Below, in pieces: positions 59,001-64,000 of a stretch of 64,000 bases of DNA. This stretch comes from an uncultured Oscillospiraceae bacterium. Lineage in GTDB: Bacteria > Bacillota > Clostridia > Oscillospirales > Oscillospiraceae. Under the pieces are notes generated by a model. It had not been told where the DNA came from. It searched no databases and saw only the letters and a program-made list of their open reading frames with translations. Position 1 is the stretch's first letter. Each line of letters begins with the position of its first letter. The position numbers and the translations under genes were made by a program. The DNA is taken from contig CAKUIM010000007.1 in assembly GCA_934660965.1 (NCBI GenBank), positions 17,358 to 81,357 of the forward strand, given 5' to 3'.

Positions 59001-61613
59001 GTTGTTCCACGCGGAGGTGGCCGCGGTGGACAGGATCTGCCCGGCATCCATTCCGGCATAGGCCGCCGGGTTCACATTGACGGCGGTCTGCGCGCCGAGG
59101 ATGAAGTCCACGCTGGCCGTGGCAAGCGTTCTGCCGCCGATGATTCTGAATGTCAGCTTGCCGAGCTTCTTGGGGATCATGACCCTCGCGATGATGCTGC
59201 CGCGGCTGTCGATCTGAAGGTGGGCGCTGGTGGGACGGTCGTAATCGTTCAGCCCGCCGAACATGCTGGCCTCCACCTTGCTGTTCACCTCAAAGATCGC
59301 CTTGTCGCCCTGCGGCGCCTTGATCACAACGCCCATGCCGCCGCCCGCGCGCAGGCCGGTATACTCTATGTTGCGGTACCAGCGCTTTTCGCCCGTAAGG
59401 CGGAGGTACATATTGAACGAGTCGAGCACATCCGCGCCGGCAATGGTAACGTCGGTTCCGGCATATTCCAGATAGCTGGGGCCGAGGGTGATATGCACCT
59501 TGCCCTTGACGATCTTCAGATAGTCGCCGATGGCGGTGAGCTTGAGCTGGATGGGCGGGATGCCGATAAAGTCGCCGTTGATGGTGTCGGCCAGGCCGTA
59601 GAAGCCGCCGCCGCCGCCCCGGAGGAAGGCCGTGGGCACCGGCGGGACCAGGGGGATGCCCGGCTCCACCGCCAGCGAAAAGTAGAGGTTGTTGGGGGCA
59701 AGGCGGCCGTTGTTCAGCCGCTTGAGCTCCAGCTCCGCCTGTGTTTCAAAGAGGTCGAAGGCGTTGAGCTCCAGCGAGAAGCTGTAAAGCTCCTCCCCGG
59801 CAAAGGTATTAATGTGGGCCTCGATCTCGGCGAGCTCCAGCCCCAGCAGGGCGCCGGTATCCAGATGGCCGTCGGCCTTGATGCCGTTCTGGACAAAGCT
59901 GATGGTGCCGTCGGCATTTTTCTTGGGCCCGTAGCCCAGGGCCTCCAGGGTCAGCAGCTTATCCGGGCTGCAGTTGAGAATGAGGTCCAGCCCCATCTCG
60001 CCGGAGAGGATGAGGTCGCCGTTGGGCTTGAGCAGCGCCTTGTCGATCTTGCTGCTGACCTGCGGGATGTCGATAAACACCAGGACGGCGTTTTTCTCCG
60101 GGATCATGGAGAGGGCAAGGGTCTCCCCCTCCAGGGCCAGGCCGGCAGGCGGGTCGGTGGGCTGTGCCGCGCTGAAGAGCCTGAAGCGCGGGGTGGAGTA
60201 CTGCACCATGGAGGTGGTGTCAAAGCGGGTGACAAGGCCGGCCTCATCCACCCGGACGCGGAAATACTGCCCCGCCCCCGACCAGGAGGCGGTGATGGTG
60301 GACGTCAGGGCCGCCATGCCGGTGGTGAAGTCATAGTATTTGCCCGCGCCGTCCGACTTTGCCTCGAAGTCGCCCCGGAGGGTGTAGAGAGGCTCGCCGT
60401 ACTGGGCCTTGAGCGCGGCCTCCCGGGCGGAATCGGGGATGGGCGCGGCCAGCACGCCCCCCTCGGCCCGGTAAAGGCCCAGGCGGTCGGCGTTCTGCGG
60501 GACGGTGACCTTGTCCGGCTCGGTGAACTTGGGGTCTTCCACAGCCCCCTCATTTGTGCCGTACACATCGCGGAAGCCCCAGGCGTGCATCACTCGCACA
60601 TAGGGAGCAGTACCGGTCCCGATCGTAGCGCCGCGGGACTCGGCGGTGAGGCAGTCTGTCTTCGCGTCGTAGCTCACAAAGCGCGTAGGGTCTATGCCGA
60701 AGTTGGCATCATTGAGGGTCGGCCATTCCGCCAGCACAAAGGGGTTGTCCACACCGTAGCTGTCGGAGTAGACCTCAGTGATCTCACCCGAACCGGCGCG
60801 CGGCGCCCAGAGGCTGGTGCGGCCGAGGCCGGCGGTGACGTCGGTGCTTTTGTGGCCCTGTTCCGTAAAGCGGCTGATCAGGACATGCGCGCTGCCGGTC
60901 TCCCCGCGGGCATGGCCCATGCGGGAGAAGCCGCGGAAATCCTGAAAATAGCGGAGGATAAAGCTCGGGATATTGTCCGTTGCGATTCCGCCGGGGCCCC
61001 ACGCGGCGCGCGCGACCACCGCGTAGGTGCGGCTGTTTTCAGGATCGTCGGCCTCCCCTGACAAATCCCCGTCGGTCACGCCGTCGCCGAGCCTGACAAT
61101 ATTGTAGGAGATGTAGCACATGACCTCCGGGTCGCCCCTGCCGTAGCCGCTGAAGGTGCAGCGGACGGTCAGCGCGCCCGCGGCCGGCACTTCATATCCA
61201 AAGTAATTATCGAAGCCGGGCTCCGTTTTGGGGTCAATGACCTCCATCTTCTCCAGCTTCAGGTCCTTCTGGGAATTGCCGGTCTGGAGGGTGAAGCGCG
61301 CCTGCTCATAGACGCCAAGGTTGATGGAGTCCATGGTGTAGGCCTGATGGTGGTAGCGGGCGGAGCTGGTGACCGACTTGCCCGCGTGGGGGCCGTCGAT
61401 GGCCAGGTAGAACTCAATGCCCTCGCCGCTGTTTCGCAGCTTCATCGACCAGATCTGCGAGCCCCCATTGGTGCCCTCCAGCTTGGTGACGACAGGCACT
61501 GCATGATATACCGCCGACCCCGTGATGCCGCCGACATAGGCAAACACCTGCATGGGCAGCAGCGCAACGGTCATAAGCAGCGCAAGCAGCAGGGAAAACA
61601 ATCGTTTTTTCAT
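56007..61613 (-). CDS. Giant exported surface protein with three SLH domains
   Basis: A 1,868-residue secreted protein; the ATG is 6 nt after AAAGGAG. The signal peptide is residues 1-27 (KKRLFSLLLALLMTVALLPMQVFA). The first ~1,150 residues are novel to me and include long beta-rich, repeat-poor stretches. An EF-hand/dockerin-like loop DFNGDGTIGEDEYSW lies near 1185, an FN3-like domain (APTGVALSFTGNETLTASW) near 1220, and Ig-like modules to about 1590. A (PN)6-type linker lies near 1597, then a GGTVTVSPSQAAAG module. Three SLH repeats (about 1695-1868; FVDVPADAWY, FTDVPADAYY, FTDVPAGSYY) should bind it to the pyruvylated cell wall. The function is unknown; adhesion or glycan binding is possible. 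Confidence 0.85.
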   Translation of the reverse strand: MKKRLFSLLLALLMTVALLPMQVFAYVGGITGSAVYHAVPVVTKLEGTNGGSQIWSMKLRNSGEGIEFYLAIDGPHAGKSVTSSARYHHQAYTMDSINLGVYEQARFTLQTGNSQKDLKLEKMEVIDPKTEPGFDNYFGYEVPAAGALTVRCTFSGYGRGDPEVMCYISYNIVRLGDGVTDGDLSGEADDPENSRTYAVVARAAWGPGGIATDNIPSFILRYFQDFRGFSRMGHARGETGSAHVLISRFTEQGHKSTDVTAGLGRTSLWAPRAGSGEITEVYSDSYGVDNPFVLAEWPTLNDANFGIDPTRFVSYDAKTDCLTAESRGATIGTGTAPYVRVMHAWGFRDVYGTNEGAVEDPKFTEPDKVTVPQNADRLGLYRAEGGVLAAPIPDSAREAALKAQYGEPLYTLRGDFEAKSDGAGKYYDFTTGMAALTSTITASWSGAGQYFRVRVDEAGLVTRFDTTSMVQYSTPRFRLFSAAQPTDPPAGLALEGETLALSMIPEKNAVLVFIDIPQVSSKIDKALLKPNGDLILSGEMGLDLILNCSPDKLLTLEALGYGPKKNADGTISFVQNGIKADGHLDTGALLGLELAEIEAHINTFAGEELYSFSLELNAFDLFETQAELELKRLNNGRLAPNNLYFSLAVEPGIPLVPPVPTAFLRGGGGGFYGLADTINGDFIGIPPIQLKLTAIGDYLKIVKGKVHITLGPSYLEYAGTDVTIAGADVLDSFNMYLRLTGEKRWYRNIEYTGLRAGGGMGVVIKAPQGDKAIFEVNSKVEASMFGGLNDYDRPTSAHLQIDSRGSIIARVMIPKKLGKLTFRIIGGRTLATASVDFILGAQTAVNVNPAAYAGMDAGQILSTAATSAWNNLSVYGGLSHMGNIALTHWRLYYILPNHVGGAFNLVKDINKGWSLEKEIDKNAWFVSGSRAQAFSAAPLSEDTYLCIDDETGEQIGIAVVEYSLAALPVAESETVSLLAARGPNGRYSETITGTPAYAGADQLLLQIFPKDDEDLETLRESLSITPEGGSPITLIDPVIDANGVFTNPETANCTEIEDEPEEGVARTGLLIATGLAANMPQTLTIEADCDFDYVLCASARPTTLDFSLRGYNASSSIANPRDGKTYAVRYYLDTHPDRSGENYFLDMVEGDGPYSLTVPSEGSLAPSGSYYVTAVLVERIVGDFNGDGTIGEDEYSWVTVDTATSTATIVYTNNVIPNAPTGVALSFTGNETLTASWEAPASGPAVDGYRVTLYYQDGTGWTQAGAPYVFSNADFSDPRIQAAAVNGGTYSLRMAPTVAGSNVSVNELTWQVSKTGGVSDAAPADRNYMVTVESVRYARDETTGEVLAENLNYYSNPARSGQAYLKPYTAPTLTVTTPGGQSVILNGQNGYDTLLWGEGDLPAVGTLFTVTGSGVDGLAVTADVGTGTFTADGTGGTWEVSGDDAALALIEQSGRVKLTVTAGEDSTDYYLRLSLDDVPPVLTLDEKNVRADTDTGAYTVTGQTEPGLDVTLSLTLADGQGQPLTLTAKADEQGRFAIAGVLPTGLEDGLNENGEDVQQQTGFRAQMGDVTAQDGAGNAAVPAPVIISARSASGPDPNPNPNPNPNPGPILPTGPAYDIVVPDTPGGTVTVSPSQAAAGVTVTVTAKPDAGYVLDTLQVVDQNGGEVRLTPRGGNAFTFIMPAGKVEIRARFVPQTAFVDVPADAWYAPAVAWAVEQGITTGTTPDTFSPDDPCTRGQIVTFLWRAAGRPEPKAAAAFTDVPADAYYAKAVAWAVEQGITLGTSSTTFSPDDPCTRGQAVTFLARALGALPQSRAVFTDVPAGSYYEDAVSWAAETGVTQGVGGGRFAPDDPCTRAQIVTFLYRAYHK

Positions 61614-61680
61614 AAACTGCTCCTTTCTCTTCCAGGGTTGTTCAAGGCTCATCCGCGATGGACCCTCTTTGTCATCGTTT

Positions 61681-61722
61681 CTATTGTAGCAGAAGCGGCT
61701 GCATGTCACATCACCCGTTCGG
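61681..61722 (-). promoter_or_regulatory. Promoter region of the SLH protein gene
   Basis: A TACAAT -10 at 61686-61681 has only poor -35 candidates (GTGACA at 15 nt). About 25 nt upstream of the -10 an inverted repeat ACCCG-TT-CGGGT (61711-61722) lies where an activator would be expected, next to the LuxR-type gene. Confidence 0.45.
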
Positions 61723-61735
61723 GTAGTATTTGCCT

Positions 61736-64000
61736 TTAGCGCAGCATCTCCACCAGGCGGCTGCGGCGGTCGATATTCATTTTCTGGAAGGCGTTTTTCA
61801 GGTGGTGCTTGACGGTGTTCTCCGAGATGTGCAGGGCCCGGGCGATCTCGCTGTTGCGCATGCCCCGGGCAGCCAGCTCCGCCACCTCCCGCTCCCGGTC
61901 GGTGAGGGCCTCGGTGAGCTCGGGGGCGCCGTCCAGCATGGAAAAAATCCGGCTCTCGTCGGCGCAGGTGTAGTGGACGCCCAGGGCCTTGATCTCCCGG
62001 ATGGCCTGCTTATGCCGGGCGGCGATGGACGGCGAGAGGAAAAGCACCCGGAAATACCGGCGGAAGCACGCCAGGAAGGAGTAATTTTTGTCCTGCTCGG
62101 CCATGGCAAGGGAGCGCTCCAGCCACACCGACGCCTGGCCCAGGCGCCCCAGGGCCATGTAGCTCAGGGCCAGGCCGCAGTACATGAAGTTGCGGGCGGC
62201 GGCGGAGATGAGCCGGGGGTCCAGCTGGAGGGAGGCCTCCACCGAGGCGATGGCCCGCTGGTACTCCCGCTTGAGCAGCAGGTCGGTGATACGGCAGGTC
62301 TTGATCATGAAGTTGGTAAAGGTCAGGTCGGTGAGGGCGTCCGCCCCGCCCTGGGCCCAGAGGGCGGAGCGGCCCGTCTCCATCAAGAGGCCCAGGAGGT
62401 AGCCGCGCACCGTCTCCACCATGTAGGCGCCCAGGCTGGTGCCCTGAAGGAAGGCGTAGCCCCGGGCCTTGTTCTCAAGATAGTCCACCGCCTTTTGAAG
62501 GCCCGCCATGTCGGAGCGGTACACCGCGTTGATGCCCAGGAGAAGGGCGGCGCCGTAGGTGCCGGAGGCGTTCTGGGCCTGCTCGGAGAGGAAGGCGGCC
62601 TGGTAGGCCTGGATGTCGGATTCCTCAAAGCGGCCCTGGACGGAGTAGGCCTCCCCCCGGTAGATCTCCGCCGCGCCGGCGGCGTGGCCGTTGGTGAGGC
62701 GGTTATAGCGCCGCAGCACCACCGCAAGGCGCTCTGCCGTGGCCATCATCTGCCCCGGCTGGGTGTAGAAGAGGTACCACATGGACGGGCAGCCGAAGAA
62801 ATAGGGCTCCTCTGGGATGAAGAGCTCGGAGTCGTGGGTGAGCAGGGCCTCCGCACGGGCATAGGCCGCGTCCATCTTGTCAAGGTCGGGGAAACATTCC
62901 AGGGCGGAGAGCAGTTCCCACTCCCCGAGATAGTGAGCGTCGCCCAGCTCCAGAAGGATGGCATGTATCCGCGCCATCTGGCGGGAGAACTCGGCAAACT
63001 CGCACCCGGAATAGAGGGCATAGCACAGCCGCAGCAGGGACAGGGGGTAGCGCGCCTGCACCGCCTCGGGGCAGCGGCGCAGCACGGCGCGGGCCAGGGC
63101 GGCGTAGCCCACGTCCCCGAAGCGCTCGGTGACAAGGCCCACAAGGCGGCAGGAAAGGACGCCCTCGTCGTCTCCGGCCTGAAAGAAGCAGTCGACGGCG
63201 GCGCGGGTCATGCCGCTGTCCCGGTACCAGGCCCCCGCCCGGGCATAGACCTCCCGGCGCAGCGGCTCGTCCGCCCGGGCAAGGCGGCCGCGCAGGAAGT
63301 GCAGCAGCAGCTCGTGGGGGTAGTAGCGGTCCCGCGCAGGGTCATGGCGCACCAGAGGGGCGCGGAGGAAGAGCTCCTCCCGTGCCTTGCCCGGGAGAAG
63401 GTCGGCCGGCAGGAGGGCGTCGATCATGGCGGGGGTGACGCAGTCGAACAGGCACAGGCGCAGCAGCGCCGCGCGGCGCGGCTCGTCCATGCGCGTCCAG
63501 AACAGGCGGTAGAGCAGGTCGGACAGCTCTCCCGCCGCGCCGCCGGCCTCCAAAGACAGGGCCACCGCCGCGGGCCAGCCGCCGGTGCTCTCCACGATGG
63601 CCTGGGCCTGCTCGGAGGTGACGCTCTGGCCGCAGCGCCGGGCAAAGGCGCAGATGTCCTCCCGGGAGAGGAGCAGGTCGGCGGCGCGCAGGTAGGTAAC
63701 GCTCCCCTCCAGCCCCTCGAAAACGGGGCGCAGCCGCCCCAGGTTCTGGGTGACAAAGATGATGTGCAGCCCGTCCGCCGGGCGCTTTGCCAGGGCGTCG
63801 ATGATCTGCGGCGGCCAGTTGTCAGTGGAGAGCTGGAAGTTATCGAACACGAGGGTCAACGGCTTTTTGACCCGCAGCTCCAGCAGCGCCCGGGCCGCAA
63901 GGCCGGCATTGCTGCGGTTGAGAAAGCCCAGGGTCTCAAGGCGGCGGACGGGGCCCTCGTCTGCCGCGGCAAGCTGGCGGACAAACCAGAAAAAGCTGGT
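61736..64000 (-). CDS. MalT-like LuxR family transcriptional regulator, N-terminus outside window
   Basis: At least 754 residues are visible; the frame is open to the window edge, so the ATP-binding P-loop part is missing. The visible start (LELRVKKPLTLVFDNFQL) holds a Walker B-like strand of a STAND/MalT NTPase, followed by winged-helix and TPR-like helical repeats (residues about 200-680). The C-terminal LuxR HTH is ALTDREREVAELAARGMRNSEIARALHISENTVKHHLKNAFQKMN. It lies 122 nt upstream of, and on the same strand as, the SLH protein gene, so it is a likely activator of that gene. Inducer unknown. Confidence 0.88.
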   Translation of the reverse strand, partial: TSFFWFVRQLAAADEGPVRRLETLGFLNRSNAGLAARALLELRVKKPLTLVFDNFQLSTDNWPPQIIDALAKRPADGLHIIFVTQNLGRLRPVFEGLEGSVTYLRAADLLLSREDICAFARRCGQSVTSEQAQAIVESTGGWPAAVALSLEAGGAAGELSDLLYRLFWTRMDEPRRAALLRLCLFDCVTPAMIDALLPADLLPGKAREELFLRAPLVRHDPARDRYYPHELLLHFLRGRLARADEPLRREVYARAGAWYRDSGMTRAAVDCFFQAGDDEGVLSCRLVGLVTERFGDVGYAALARAVLRRCPEAVQARYPLSLLRLCYALYSGCEFAEFSRQMARIHAILLELGDAHYLGEWELLSALECFPDLDKMDAAYARAEALLTHDSELFIPEEPYFFGCPSMWYLFYTQPGQMMATAERLAVVLRRYNRLTNGHAAGAAEIYRGEAYSVQGRFEESDIQAYQAAFLSEQAQNASGTYGAALLLGINAVYRSDMAGLQKAVDYLENKARGYAFLQGTSLGAYMVETVRGYLLGLLMETGRSALWAQGGADALTDLTFTNFMIKTCRITDLLLKREYQRAIASVEASLQLDPRLISAAARNFMYCGLALSYMALGRLGQASVWLERSLAMAEQDKNYSFLACFRRYFRVLFLSPSIAARHKQAIREIKALGVHYTCADESRIFSMLDGAPELTEALTDREREVAELAARGMRNSEIARALHISENTVKHHLKNAFQKMNIDRRSRLVEMLR

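Noticed and set aside
58920..61061. A 713-codon plus-strand frame opposite the SLH gene
   Set aside because: The minus-strand frame has a signal peptide and SLH domains; the plus frame has neither start signal nor domains.

Overview
The window comes from the chromosome of a GC-rich, spore-forming anaerobic Firmicute, most likely of the Oscillospiraceae (Flavonifractor/Lawsonibacter/Intestinimonas-like). The reasons are sporulation genes (spoVAD, spoVAE, spoIID), a trimeric [FeFe] hydrogenase, SLH-domain surface protein, strong AAGGAGG ribosome sites, many TTG/GTG starts and GC-rich U-tailed terminators. I saw no rRNA or tRNA gene, CRISPR array, phage or insertion sequence.

Layout. 1-2.1 kb: the N-terminus of a small protein and a DUF975-CmpB membrane protein. 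2.2-9.7 kb: a divergent type II topoisomerase pair (parE/parC-like) with an ABM-domain gene between, then YitT, LUD-domain and lipoprotein genes. 9.8-13.5 kb: a repeat cluster, psuG-psuK, and a divergent MarR regulator with palindromic operators followed by degV. 13.5-22.4 kb: metallophosphoesterase, spoVAD-spoVAE behind a sigma-G-like promoter, pepT, a 38-residue small protein, a Rid protein, ymdB, a PAS-LuxR regulator and serC-serA.

22.8-31.4 kb is a hydrogenase island in two transcription units. The first is DRTGG protein, ATPase, sensory-type [FeFe]-hydrogenase-like protein, second DRTGG protein and PHP protein. The second is the bifurcating hydrogenase: NuoE-like, ATPase, 2Fe-2S protein, NuoF-like and HydA. 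A Rex-like site and a 12-bp RNA stem-loop precede the second unit. 31.6-35.2 kb: an alanine-racemase-like protein without the PLP lysine, dtd, and an Old-Yellow-Enzyme-family reductase.

35.3-47.1 kb is the most interesting region, apparently an uncharacterised catabolic regulon. A beta-keto acid cleavage enzyme (BKACE) and a thiolase lie divergent to a PAS/AAA+/Fis sigma-54 activator, with a perfect Rex-type palindrome between them. Next to them is an eight-gene operon: ketopantoate-reductase-like dehydrogenase, Liv-type ABC importer (five genes), carnitine-dehydrogenase-like enzyme and 3-hydroxyacyl-CoA dehydrogenase. It is preceded by a textbook sigma-54 promoter and two palindromic activator sites. 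The inferred logic is import of a substrate, oxidation to a beta-keto acid, acetyl-CoA-dependent cleavage to acetoacetate plus an acyl-CoA, and C4 or thiolase chemistry, under both substrate and redox control. The substrate cannot be read from sequence.

47.2-64 kb: mutL, a BIME-like repeat, citrate synthase, spoIID, an FAD oxidoreductase, trmO-proC, a 1,868-residue exported SLH protein, and the C-terminal part of a MalT-like LuxR regulator that runs off the window.
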